Positions 21,530 through 33,131 of a stretch of DNA of 64,000 nucleotides are shown here, in pieces (within the stretch, counting starts at the first letter, position 1; every line of letters starts with the position of its first letter). The notes beneath the pieces were generated by a model. It saw only the letters and a program-made list of their open reading frames with translations. It searched no databases and was not told the origin of the DNA. The DNA is from Tremella fuciformis (Eukaryota > Basidiomycota > Tremellomycetes > Tremellales > Tremellaceae), in contig CP136490.1 in NCBI GenBank assembly GCA_032768795.1, forward strand, positions 1,798,001 to 1,862,000, given 5' to 3'. Both the position numbers and the translations under genes were made by a program.

Positions 21530-24500
21530 CTACTTGACGCCCAGCAACTCCTTGAGATCGTCGAACCGAGCTTCCCTCCTCTGTTGAATCGTCTCTTTGC
21601 TTGTTTTCTCGAAAGCCTTCCGTCAGCTATCGTAAGCCTGCAATTGCAGTCGCTCACCTTGGCAACCAGGGCATCTTTCTTCTTCTCTTTTCACATCAGC
21701 GCTTCTACTCCAGTACCTATAGCCAGAAACCCCACGTATATCCAGAACTTTAGATTCGATGGTATCTTCTGCGATGAGTTGAAAAACTCTAACGGGCTTC
21801 CGTTGACCCATCTGGATGGCTCAGCAAAGCTCGGTCCGAATCACTTGCCGCACGCACTCGGTGAACTCTATCGATGGCCTGCGCTTCAATAGCGGACTGC
21901 CACCAGGGATCGCACTACGAGTCAGCCTCAACCCATACGAAGCGTCCGACACACCAGGAAAACATTCGATGCGGCTGTCAAATTCAAGCCAACTGCCCCA
22001 CTTTTGAGTGAGATCAACATGACGATAGGGTTGCCACTTCGATTGTTGGCATTAAGGGGCGTCTGAAAAGTGGCGATCACCTCTTGTCTCTGCGCGATTC
22101 AGTTCGCCAAGGACAACAACATGCGCAAGACCGAGTTCACCTTCTTGGCCGGCATGGATCCGTCGAACCGGCAAAATTGGATGCCCTCCTGCCGCAGGGC
22201 GGTGGCAACATGATCGAGAAACATTGTGAATTGCGAAAATACGAGCGTTTTGTCATTCTGATCGAAGGCTCGGAGATACTTCACCAGCTCGTCGATCTTG
22301 GCCGACTTTATCACTGCCACATTCTCCCGAGGCTCGATATAGTCGGAGGTGTCCGGCGGAAGCTCGAGCATGCTTGAGATGGCAACGGGCTGTCGATCTA
22401 TAGGGCAGTTCGCCGCTCTCGTGGTGATCCAGTGCGTGATGCAGTCGAGGCAAACTAGCTGTTATCCTGTTTTCCCAACCGAAGCGAGAAAACCCTACAG
22501 CAATGACCGCAAACAGTTATGCGGGGTTTGCTCATCTGGTCATAACAGATCTAAAGCTTGAGCTACCGATAAAGAAAGGCCAACGGAGACCTACAGCGCA
22601 CTCCTCCGAGTTGGCCAGAACAGTTCGCAGCTTTTGGATAAGTTCGTCCCGTTTCTCTTCTGTCAACGAAGCAGCTGAGACGGCGGGACCAGTTGGCAAC
22701 ATATTAACGGCAGGGGAGCGACGTATGTCATCGATAAACGACTGAGGTACCAACTGCGCCGAGAGGCAGAGCTGACGCACTGCCGACAGATCAGCAATGT
22801 TCATAACCCCTGACGACAGACATGACGGACTTCGCGTCAGTAAGGAGAGGACATTGCCCGCACCCTGCGATTTAGCGGGCCTTGAATGACCTGGACGCGA
22901 CTGACCTCGCCGCACCGCATGCTCTCGCGCAAGCGACGTGCCGAGACCTCAAGTACCTCGTTGTAAAGCTTGCGAGTTGCCTCATCAAGTGTAATGGGAC
23001 AGCGGAAGAATTCGATAGGAGGTAGTTCGACGATGCGTTTTCCCGAGCCATCTCTGCTGTCTTTGGTCCGCCTCAGCAAGATCTGGCCTACAAGCGCCTG
23101 GAGTAGCTTGGCAGCTGCCGGATCTCCTCGGCGCAGTGGCCGAAGTAGCAAGCTCTTGAAATATGCGGGGTCATCCAGAGGTTTGCACAACTGCAAGCAG
23201 TGTAGCAGAGATCCCAGATCACCTATAGGGTGAGCGACGACGCTGACGCCTACGAATCGACCGTGATACTCACCGGAGGAGTTGACTATCGGCGTTCCGG
23301 TACAAATCCATCGCCTCTCCGCCTGGAGTGTTGCGAATGCTTGAGTCACTGAACATCAGCTGAGGCACTCCCATGCACCTCAAACAGACTTCGAGCCTTA
23401 GGATTCTTCAGTTGATGACCTTCGTCCGCCACTACGCGTTTCCAACGGACCTTGAAAAGCCTTCCTGCTGAGGATTTGGCCTTCTTGGTCTTGCCTGGCG
23501 TCGATTGCTGCGGGCTGAAAGGCATTTCCCCAGCCAAGGTTTGATACGTGGTCAACACGACATCGTACGAGCTCAGGGTCGCCGCTGTAGCTGTTCTGTT
23601 GTCCCCATGGTAGGTGTACGAGCTAAGTCGACCAGGAGCGATGTGGTCACCAATTTGCTTTTCCCAATTGCTCAGTACAGAGAGCGGGCAGACTTCCTCT
23701 GTAAGCTGAATCTCCGATGGTGCAAATAAAGACAAAAAGAATAGTAATCACCTATCAATGTCGGTCCATGAGCTGGATCCGCTTGGGAGTGTGATTTGGT
23801 GGCTAGCACCAGGGACAGGACGGTCAGCGTTTTCCCTGGTTTTGATCAGTCAGACCCAAAGCAGGCGATGCGGAATTCACCCAAGCCCATACCGTCGGCG
23901 AGAATGCCGCCTTTCCCAAGTTGTGGCGCAGCCTCCTGTGGAGTCTTGGTAGCCACATTGAGCCAATAATCGGTTTCTCCGGATTTTGCTGCGTTCTGAC
24001 GGACCCAAAACTGGACAGCAGGATCTGCCGGAGTCTGCGGTAAAATTGGGGTCTCTTGTTGTGTCATCCACTGGGTCATCAGCCGCTGGAAATGCGATAC
24101 AAAGGCGTCCATACTTGAAGCGCTTGTGATTGATGAGGGAGCAAGTCGATCAAAAGCTGACCAGTCTCTACGCCAGGCGGGCAAGGATGTAGCGGTAGTT
24201 TGCTGACATCAATGTTGGCGGTAAGGTTGTTCTTCCGCTTGAGCTGCATAACTGCACGGGAAAGACGACTGACCATGACATTGTCGGCATGTTGCTCATC
24301 TTCGGCCACCTTCTGCAGACCTTCGAGCAGCCGCTGTATCTCGGGATCGTCCTTCGGCATGTGACTGTACGCTTTACCCCCGTATACCCCGGTTTCGCCT
24401 ACGGCGTATTTGCCCTTCGCTTTCTTCCCCCCAGCTTCGGTTGTCCCACTAGCCTGTAGCTGACGCATATACTCAAATCCGCGAGCACCGGGAGTCGCCC

Positions 24501-25088
24501 AAGCCAGCTCAGGTTCGAGTATCTCGCGAAGAGAGGAGCGGCCGTAGATCTCGAGATGCATGCCGAGTTTGAATCGCCTTGCATGGTCGAGGTTCTGGTC
24601 GATCATACGGCCCTCGACCGTCACAAGCCCGTCGTCTAGCAAAGGAGCCAGTTGAGCTGCAACGCCGCGCGGAATGTGCCCAACTTGAATGTTTCCCGCA
24701 TTCACGACCTCCGCATCAGCATGCTCGGTCTGCGCTGGGCAACAAAACGACGCACTTGACACGCATTGGCGTCGTATCGATTTTCGGGCTGGCGGCGGAT
24801 CATGACGTGTTCGCCTCGTCCTACCATTCCGGTGTAGTACTGAATGCCAACCACGTCCGTCCTCAGCGTGATGTAAAGCTGTGCTCAGCGTTGGTCCGAC
24901 TGAAGACTCTCGGAGATCACCTCGTCCTCCTCTTCCGCTGGCGGGCTGGCCTGACTTGGCATGTCCTCGGCCTCATCGCCTCGATCCGTCTCTTCTTGCG
25001 AGAGCCGGCGCTTGATGGGAGTGCTTGTCTGAGATATTTGTATCTGGGAAGAGGGCCCGGAAGCCCCCTCAACAAGGGCTTCCTCCAT
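21530..25088 (-). CDS. HLTF/Rad5-like SNF2 ATPase with HIRAN and RING domains
   Basis: The acidic N-terminus (MEEALVEGASGPSSQIQIS) is followed by a HIRAN-like domain (NAGNIQVGHIPRGVAAQLAP, LVTVEGRMID, the 3'-end-binding fold of HLTF). Helicase motif I is GGILADGMGLGKT split by an intron, motif II is VVADEGHQLKN (DEGH box), and motif III is RRWICTGTPIVNSSG. Lobe 2 contains the RING finger (CLDCITHWITTRAANCPIDR), then DKTLVFSQFTMFLDH and FCRFDGSMPAKK. The final block is AIEAQAIDRVHR joined over an intron to MGQRKPVRVFQLIAEDTIE. Family members poly-ubiquitinate PCNA and remodel stalled forks. The order HIRAN, split SNF2, RING is that of HLTF rather than RAD16. The gene has many introns and ends LKELLGVK. 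Confidence 0.93.
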
Positions 25089-25409
25089 GACTGCTGGCCA
25101 GGTAACTCGAAATGCTATTGTCCGCCGAATTGGAGAAATGACAGAGCTCAGCTATTTCGCCGATCCGACGCTCTGTGCGAGAATGAGGAGATCAGTCTTG
25201 CTGAGTGGTCTTACTGTGATGATGAAGTCAGACATCACGATCACAGAGCGCATCACTGCGGTGATAATAACCTCGTCGAGAAGGTGCACGGTCACCCAGA
25301 GATGAAACACGGAGCCCCGCTCGGTGGCAACTCGGTCCCAGCAGTGGGGTCCAGCTGAGCATCGCCTTTCCATTCACAGTTGACAGACCCTCGTGTCGCC
25401 AACACTAGC

Positions 25410-26455
25410 ATGGCGGCTCAGCATTCTCCGACTCATGCTTTGGCATCGCATGTCCTCAGTCAGACTCTCTCCGCCATCGCCCTTCTCGAGTCGCTGGACG
25501 TGATAAACCCTCAAGATGCTGGCGTGATACGGTCAAAGTTGCCGTCGCCCTCGGGCCCATTCCCATCCCTGGAACACGCTTCACCGCGAGGTGACATATC
25601 TGCCTCTTTCCAGACTCTCAGTATGGGCAGCTCCACCCCAAGTGTACCCGCTTTGCCGGCACGGCGAGTTGAGAATAGGGCCAAGGCGTTGTGGGATTAT
25701 CACGGCACCGTCAGTCAACGCTCAGTCCCACAAGAAATCCCCCCTTCACGCTGATGGACGTTAGGCCGCGGACGATCTCGCTTTCCGGGCGGGAGACATT
25801 ATCATCATCGATGAAGAAGGTATGCGATCGCCTGACGACAGTTGGAACTCATAAGCAGTAAACGAGCAATGGTTTCGAGGACGTGTCATACCCCCTGGAC
25901 AGTCAGCACCGATCGAACGTGCGGGTCTGTTCCCGAGCAACTACATCGAAAAGATGTGAGCACCTTTCTCGCTTTCTGCTGGAGGTCTCTCTGATGGTTT
26001 CAGCCCTTCGGGCATGCCAACCTCACCAGTCAACGTTGGCCCTGGCATGTCCGGTCAACCCCATCCGCCCTTTTACGCATCTCCCCAACAACAGCCCCCT
26101 CCGCCGGGTCAAGGTTATCAATCTCCTCAACAATATCCTTATGAGAAGCCAGGATATCAACAGTACCCTGGACCGCCCCAACACTCACAACAAATGATGG
26201 TCAGTCAACCCGGTGGACCACCCAACACCATCATTGTGCAACCAGAAGATCACAGGAAGGGGCGTTTCGGCAAGATCGGCTCTCAGGTGAGGTCAGACTG
26301 TACTCTACCTTGTCATCCGACTGACGTACAGCTCGGAAATGCAGCCGTCTCTGGCCTTGGCTTTGGTGCTGGCAGTGCCATCGCCTCTGAAGCTGTCCAT
26401 GCTAGTGAGCATAAACTTTCTGGAAGTTATCTATCTAACATGCACAGTATTCTGA
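25410..26455 (+). CDS. SH3-domain adaptor of the LSB/PIN3 type
   Basis: An N-terminal helical segment (LSQTLSAIALLESLDVIN) precedes a single SH3 domain assembled over three exons: KALWDYHGT, AADDLAFRAGDIIIIDEE, EQWFRGRV, AGLFPSNYIEKI. The ALYDY, ALDF, W and PSNY landmarks are all present. A Pro/Gln/Tyr-rich low-complexity segment follows (PPPPGQGYQSPQQYPYEKPG). The C-terminus LGNAAVSGLGFGAGSAIASE, followed by VHAIF-stop, matches the conserved tail of yeast Lsb1/Pin3-like proteins, which bind Las17/WASP and regulate actin at endocytic sites. The final IF-stop is reached over an intron (about 26405-26447). The start at 25410 is the first ATG in frame. Confidence 0.88.
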
Positions 26456-26797
26456 CCATCACCCCCACTACGCATCGCTTGCGCATGTTGTCTGTACATA
26501 GAATGCATCCCTGGCTGTAGCCCCATTCGCGAAAACCTCATACCCTCCGCGTTCCCATTGAAAGTCGCTCGTGAGTGTCACGGCTTTCGTGTGGGCATGG
26601 GCAGTTCTTTGGGAAGACTGAGCATCTGCAGCATAACCTTAGCGGTATCATCTGTTCCGTTAGCAACTAGATGGCCCACATGTGCACTGACAGCTGACAT
26701 AGCCCCTAAGCCATCCATCTATGTCGTCGTCTTGCCCAATGTACCGACCGGATATCAGCCACAGTGACGCCCGGTTTGGGGAGCCCGTACCATACGA
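26456..26797. other. Intergenic region between convergent genes
   Basis: About 340 bases between the SH3-gene stop and the stop of the small minus-strand gene. Nothing convincing was found. Confidence 0.45.
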
Positions 26798-27852
26798 CTA
26801 AGACATGAGCATTGCCTGTTGTGCGAATCGCGCTTTTCTGACACGAATAAGACCTACCGTTTTCTAGGACCCTTCCGCCCGTCTGACGACTCAGCCAGAG
26901 ACCACAAGCGCTGGTGAACCCGACCAAAGGCGGATCACGTACCATGTAGAGGTCATACCACTGAATCGTTAGTAGAACGACGGTCAGCGATGAGTCAGAT
27001 ATGACTCACTTTGATGTTTCTGGAGGTCAGCCAGGCAGTGTCCTCAGGCGATACTCACTGGATGATTGCGGCCTTGGAGGCGGCAGACTGATTGATGGTG
27101 ATTCCATCCCTTCCCGGTTCCGGGAACCACCTGCCCATTACACATCGTACCGTGAGCGTGGAGGTGCTGCTGACCAGCCTGAGGGTTAGCAAACAGATGA
27201 CTTTACCAAAGTCCATGAGAGACATTACTGACGCTGCTTGTAGAAATATGCTTCAGACGCCCTCAGAGAGTGCAGATGATATTGGCTGTGTGGTATAAGT
27301 CTGAGGCTCCAGCAGCATAGAACGACCCGAATCACTCGCACCATACATCCCACTGTTCGTCTTGATCGGTGAGACTCTCCATACTTTCTCTGGCCTGCCT
27401 ATGCCTTCAGGTGAGCTATCGCAATTGGGCGGACTGCCAGAGTCGGTACTCGTAAAGGTAGCGAGAAAGGATGTTGGTAGGCAAAACAGACTTGAGGGGA
27501 ATCAAAGCTATGCCGATGACCGGGGAAGGTATCACCCAGATTAGTAGATGTCGTGACGTTCCCCACTGATCGCCAGTCCAACCTCTGCAAAGGCATCACT
27601 GCATGCTGATTCTCCACGTCTGTGCATGGGTCAAATGACTGGGTGCGAAGGTAGCTCACGAGAAACATGAAAGGCCGCCGACCCAGGAGTCAGATTGAAC
27701 CCGCCCCGTCCATCCGAGGGCGATGATGCACTCGGATGTCTATTGCTCTATGCTCGTTCATACGCCCGAATGTGCAGTGTCCTCGAGCACAATGGGCACC
27801 TTGCCGAGCCATCTTTGTCGAGTGGACGATCACCAGAATCATCAACTGACAT
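26798..27852 (-). CDS. Small unrecognised protein in about nine short exons
   Basis: There is no long open frame here, but a phase-consistent chain of GT-AG exons can be read from ATG at 27852 to TAG at 26798. It encodes roughly 200 residues: MSVDDSGDRPLDKDGSAS, RGGFNLTPGSAAFHV, NILSRYLYEYRLWH, MESLTDQDEQWDVWCELIP, HLHSLRASEAYFYKQRW, AAIIQNIKWYDLYMRLW, ending KARFAQQAMLMS. Tryptophan- and tyrosine-rich helical stretches and clean ctgac-cag or ctaac...cag introns support coding. One exon is only 10 nt (27010-27019). No family is recognised. The joint upstream of NILSRYLY is the least certain. It shares strand with the GRF gene 65 bases away. Confidence 0.5.
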
Positions 27853-27916
27853 GTGCAAACACTGAAATTACAACAACATAATCCGAGACTGAGTCCGGAG
27901 CAATTCTTGCTGGCGG

Positions 27917-28955
27917 CTAGTGTCCGGATTCTAGTTCCTTTACTCTCATCTCCAACTCCCTATTCCGCTCCATGAGTTCTTGGTTCCGCTCCTGCAGACT
28001 GCCGATCGTCTTACGCAGCCCATCTTTCATCTGCTGCGCTGCACTGAGCAAGCGATCTTGTCGACGGATATGCGCGGAGATGGATTCCAGATTGTCTAAT
28101 GCCGGAGAGACGGCAGGGTGTATCGGTGGTGATCGTGGAGTGCCAGGGGAAAGAAATGGATTGGCCTGAACCATGAGTGCTGCCATCGGAAATCTCAGAG
28201 ACTCATTTACTGGGCTATTCGCGGCAACAGCTGCACGCTTAGGAGTGATAACATCTGAATCGCCCTCATCATGATCCGGTTTCCTTTTGCGCTGCCCCTC
28301 TCCTGATGCTGCCTCTCGCAATCGATCATTGAAGGCGCCTGTCGTAGCGAGAGATCGGATCGAGGCCTCACTGACCGGGTCTCCTGTGCGCTGCGAGTTT
28401 GTGGGCGTGCGGGCCAGAGCATCTTGCTCAAGCTGATCGGCGTTCACCTTCCCCCAGTCTATCTCTTCCCCGACTTCTCCTGGACTCCCCGCTTTGTCTC
28501 TCGTTAACGGCAAGCTGCGGTCGATCCGGTCGTACCCTTTTGCAGGAGATTTGCCGAGAACTCGTGGAGTTTGGGTCGTGGTGTGCGTGCGCGACGGGCT
28601 CAGAAGGGCATCTTGTCCCGACGACGAGCACAGTTCATCCTCCCATTTGAAGAACCGGCATTTTTGGGGATCGTCTCTCGGCAAGGGGCAAGTGTAGAAG
28701 GCTCTGGAATGTCAGCCAGAGTGGACGAGGTGACATCGGCTGTGAAGCACCTGCCGGGATTCTTCGTTTGAGGGCCAGCGGTCAAACGCAACGCCGGCCT
28801 TTGATGACCCTGCCTCTCAATGAACGCCAGAGTCATGGGCAACGAAGACTCACTGAGCATTTGACGCGAGACGCATCACCGTCCAGCACCCGTGAGGGCT
28901 GTACCTGTACCCTAGTGGAACCCACTGTTCTTGTGCGAGCCTGGGCCATAGGCAT
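27917..28955 (-). CDS. GRF zinc-finger protein with C-terminal coiled coil
   Basis: A GRF zinc finger is assembled over introns at 28692-28736 and 28808-28853: KCSGHQRPALRLTAG, KNPGRAFYTCPLPRDD, KCRFFKWEDEL. The CxxH, Gly-Arg-x-Phe-Tyr-x-Cys and C-x2-FFKW landmarks are the standard single-stranded-DNA-binding GRF motif seen in APE2, TOP3A and NEIL3. The remainder is disordered with a KRKPDHDE.. basic patch. It ends in a predicted leucine/glutamate coiled coil (QERNQELMERNRELEMR). No nuclease or topoisomerase domain is attached, so this is a stand-alone GRF protein. Function beyond nucleic-acid binding is not known. The start at 28955 is the first ATG in frame with the finger. Confidence 0.8.
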
Positions 28956-29131
28956 GTCACTGTATGCTGTTATGGCCACTGAACAGAGTCGAGCGCTATC
29001 AACGTCATGGGCACGTGATTTGCTGTTCGAGGCTACTTTCACGTTTCAGGCTTGTGTGGTCCTTATGCTGTGTCTGATGCGTCCTCGAGATGAAAGATCA
29101 TGAGTCTGCTCATCCCATCGTGACAGCAAAA

Positions 29132-32100
29132 TGGGTCTCGCGGAGTGCGACGAGTTGGAGAGAACGGTGGACGACCTACGGGACCTCGGTCCGGATGATG
29201 CACAAGAGCTGAGCGCCTTTGCGGAGAAGCGAAGGTGGTTTGAGGACCGCCTCAAGGCAAGTGCATGTTTCGAAGTTGTGAGCTATTCATGAACAGACAT
29301 CAGTTTCTGGAGTCACTACCTCCCATTTACCCATTTCTGCATACGACCGAAACGCAAAGTCCCCAATCATCAAGCCTTACTGAGGACATTGTTCCGCTCC
29401 TGTCCTTGCCATGTATGATTGATGTCCTTGCGGAGCAGACGAAACGGGACGAACTCGAAGAAGAGATTCTAGCTTTCGACGACGGAGAGCTAGCTCGGAT
29501 CAAGGCAAAGACGAGAGGTGAGACCCGCCTCCCCAGACACAGAGCTGAAGTCCAGCTGTAACGTTGGTTCCGCTCACGCCGCCTTCGACGCGCCTGGTTG
29601 CTCTTGCACTAGATCTAATCGTACTGGTTGATCGTTTACTCACCCTGCTCCGACGTCGGCATGACCTCCTCCACTTGACGTCGCTACACATTCAGTGGAA
29701 CGAAGCGCGTGCCCAGGTGACAGGAGAAACGGTTGCGCTCAGTCGGGATCTGGATGAACTCATTTCCTCCTCGGGGACATGGACACCCAATGAAAGCACG
29801 GACCGACGAACCTCTCGACGTGTCTCTTCGGCCCACGACATCATTTTATCATCTGGGAAGATCAAGGATGCAAGTCCGCTACCATTACCAGTGTCATCGC
29901 GAGATAATGCGGCTGGCATGGTCCCGATTAATGGCAGTCCGTCCACCAAGTCATCGTATACGACTAGTTCACGGCTGCCAGTCACGAACGTCAAGATCAC
30001 CCTGCTGCAATCTCGCCTGTCCAGTCTTCGGACCAGGCACGCGAACATGGTGACTGTTCCCCTCCAGCGAACTGTCTCGCTATTGGACCAGATGATCGAT
30101 TTAGCAGCACCTCTCACGGGACTTGGTGGCGTGGACGGTCGGAACGACGAGACCTGCAACGGTGCTGTTCCAGACATCTTCCTCGATATGCAAGATACAC
30201 TAGAGACCGATGCGAGAGATGTGGGAGAGCGTGTCGAGTGGGGCTCACAGCTTCGTGACCAGTGGATTCAGTCAGTCTCGAAGCCCGCAGCTGTCTCGCG
30301 TGCGATCATTGATGTCCATAGGGCCGAGACGGTGTATCAGCAAGGAGCGGAGGCCCGAGACATTGCTCAGGCTACTCTTGAGGAGATCAGCTCAGGTGTG
30401 CGCGCATTCAACGAGTCGGAGATCTCCCGATTTCGAGCAGCATTGCAACAGTCAACACAAAGCCTTGAAGCAATTTCGTTAGACAGCATTGTACGACCCA
30501 GCCACTCCGCTTTTCCACTGCAAGGGGAGAGGAATTCTCAGGTCATCGAGACGCTGCAAGCCTTGCGAAACGATGCTGCAAAACACGTAGCTCATTGCGA
30601 ACGTGCGGTTGAGGCTGTTTCGGCGGTCGCAGATGCAGAGCGCGCTTGCACCGAGGCGCTGCAGCAGCTTCGCAACTGGCAGCGAAGCGCAGACGCCAGC
30701 ATGATTCGCTTGCAGTCGGGGTACGGGGACATCACACGGCCAGAGATGACAATCGAAGCCCTGACGGACCCATCGTCCTTACGCTGGGCTTCTTCGGCGC
30801 TCGTGTGGGCGGCTGAGGCCCTTGAGCTGGATCCACAGCCTCAATGCCGCTCAGCTATGCTGAGTCATATGAAGCTTATAGCCGCCGTTGGCCGTGCCCG
30901 AGACGTCCTTCCCGAAGAGTGCATCGCAACATCCCACTTGTCCGACCTCGACCACGACACAGAGATGGCGAGGACGACGTGGAGTGAAATTATTTTGCTT
31001 TCTCAGGCCAACGAAACAGACGCCCGCCTGATACCCCTCATAGCCAAATTTTTGGCGCAATGCGCGCAGATTCACGAACTGCAGAGATCAACGCGGCGAA
31101 TCCTTGATGACACTTTGGACAAGATGTCGGATTCTAGTCATGAAATCGATACTCCTGCTTGGGCGAGTCAAGAAAAATCACTGGCCGAGCACGGATGTGA
31201 TCTACGAGCTTGTTATGATGAGACGTACGCCTTGATGGAATCGGACCGCCACTCCGTACTTCGAGCCGACCTCACTCGTCTCAATGATTCGGCGGAAACA
31301 GCTCATTCCGTCGCCTTTCGTTCGGTACATGCGCTACAGCAGTTCCGAGAGCAATCCTGCGTGGTCGTGGATATCGAGAGAGAAGGCACGATGCTATTGG
31401 AAAGGATTCAGGGATGCGCGCAGAATGATGAGCACCATGGGTCCGAAAAATCGCTGGTGCAGGAAGAATTCAACAAATGGGAGGGCACTCTTCACCGACG
31501 TCTGCCGCTCCTCTCAATGTCGACCGACAGCATTGAGGACGAGCAAGAGATTGGACCTTTGAGCGAAGCACTTGCAGCCACGAAGCTTTCGATCCCGCTT
31601 CACAGCAACAGTGAAGCGGGACTCGATAGGCTGCAGTCTCGACTTGAAGATGCCGACAAGCGAGCCAGGGAGCGCATCAACGTGATACATGGAGAAGTAG
31701 CCTCTGCGCTACAGTCTCTCTACGAAAGGGGCTCTAATGTGATCAAAACCCCGGAGGAAATCCTGATGCAGGTGCAACAACTCAACCTACGGCATCTTGT
31801 TGGGCCTCTCGAGGAAGGCAGCAACCCCTTCAACCAGGTGTCAAGGGATCTTCCCCATCTGCGACAAACCCAAGATCTCGCAGTCAATTTTGATGACCTC
31901 GCGCAAGAAGCGCAACTATTTCCAGACGCAACCGAACTGCAGCTCGAGTTTATCACTGGACATCGTCTCGTCTCTCGTCTCCTCGATTTGGGCAGACTTT
32001 CCACTCTCATCAGTGATACAGACCGCGCAATCAGTCTTGCGATCGATCTCGTCGACAGCAATCGACCTGCTGGCCCAGCATTAGAAGCGGCTTTTCAAGC

Positions 32101-33030
32101 TTTGAACCTCGCAGCAAGTCATTCAGACGCTACAAATTTGAATGACGACTCTCGCGTGTCTTCGGAGCTTAGACGACTCGAAAGAACACTAAAACAGATC
32201 AAGCGCGTGCTCGAAGCGGGTAACAGTAGCGATGATGACTCAGGCAACGAGAGTGTGCTGGCATCCAGTGTGTTGGATCGGAGTACGCGCGTCACGAATC
32301 GCGCCACCTCCAACCCGCTACACGTTCAGGCGCCTTCTCTTGGCCCGCGTTCCCGGGCGACTTCGGAAAGTTGGGGTCAGACGAAGCTGAGAGGTGCCCA
32401 CGTTCCCAGCGCACCTCGAGTATCAAGCATGGGAAATTCATCAAGCGCTACCCTCCCTCCAGTTCGATCGCAAATTGCGAAAAAGAAACGGTACATTCCA
32501 AATCCGAAGAGTCGCCTCGATGTCGCAGTGGGCAGAGTCGTCAACAAGCTCGCAGTGGGCTTCGCTGTCGCGCCCTTCAAAGGCCCTGGTGCAGGGACTA
32601 CCGAGACTGGGTCAATTGAGTGGCATGACCAGTCCGGGAAATACTGGATCGGAACTGAGGGTTCGGCTCGCCTCTGCTTCTGCCGCATATTGCGAAGCAA
32701 GACGGTCATGGTGCGAGTGGGCGGAGGCTGGACTGAGTTGTCAAGGTCACGTCCATTCGTCACTGTCCATGGACCTCGCTGATATCAAGATTCTTGCTGG
32801 ATCACTACGCCGAACTCGCCCATGAGACGCCGGCCGCAGGCTATTTGCCCGACCAAGCAGCTCCCTCCACTCCACCTCGCCCGAGGCCCTCTGCCAGCTC
32901 GACCACTTCATCACTCTCCCTTTCCACTTCTACATCAATGCTATCTCTGTCCCCTTTACGATATCTGCGCAAAGCATCCGACAGTCCGCCCATACGAGAC
33001 AAAGAGCGAGAGCGATTCGCACGACGATAA
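29132..33030 (+). CDS. Long coiled-coil protein with C-terminal GAR (GAS2-related) microtubule-binding domain
   Basis: A protein of about 1,200 residues. The N-terminus MGLAECDELERTVDDLRDL starts a long, mostly helical region with spectrin-like or coiled-coil character through most of its length. The last 150 residues hold a GAR domain: SRLDVAVGRVVNKLAVGFAV, KYWIGTEGSARLCFCRILRS, KTVMVRVGGGWTELSR joined over an intron at 32721-32765 to FLLDHYAEL. Then comes a Ser/Thr/Pro-rich tail ending DKERERFARR. GAR domains bind and stabilise microtubules in GAS2 and spectraplakin proteins. Here it follows a rod without a visible calponin-homology domain. Introns include 29257-29303 (GC donor required by frame) and one at about 29519-29612. 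Predicted role: cytoskeletal linker (inference). Confidence 0.85.
29257..29303 (+). other. GC-AG intron in the GAR-domain gene
   Basis: Donor AAG|GCAAGT, acceptor catcag, 47 nt. The GT four bases on gives a frame with an early stop. The GC site leads into the long open frame through EQTKRDELEEE. Confidence 0.85.
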
Positions 33031-33131
33031 CGAGACCAAGATCAGTATATGCGCGCAACAATATGCATCCGCTTTTCTCGTCATGGGCAATGCAGCAAGA
33101 TCGGGGAGGCTTCTCAAAAACGACTGCTTCC

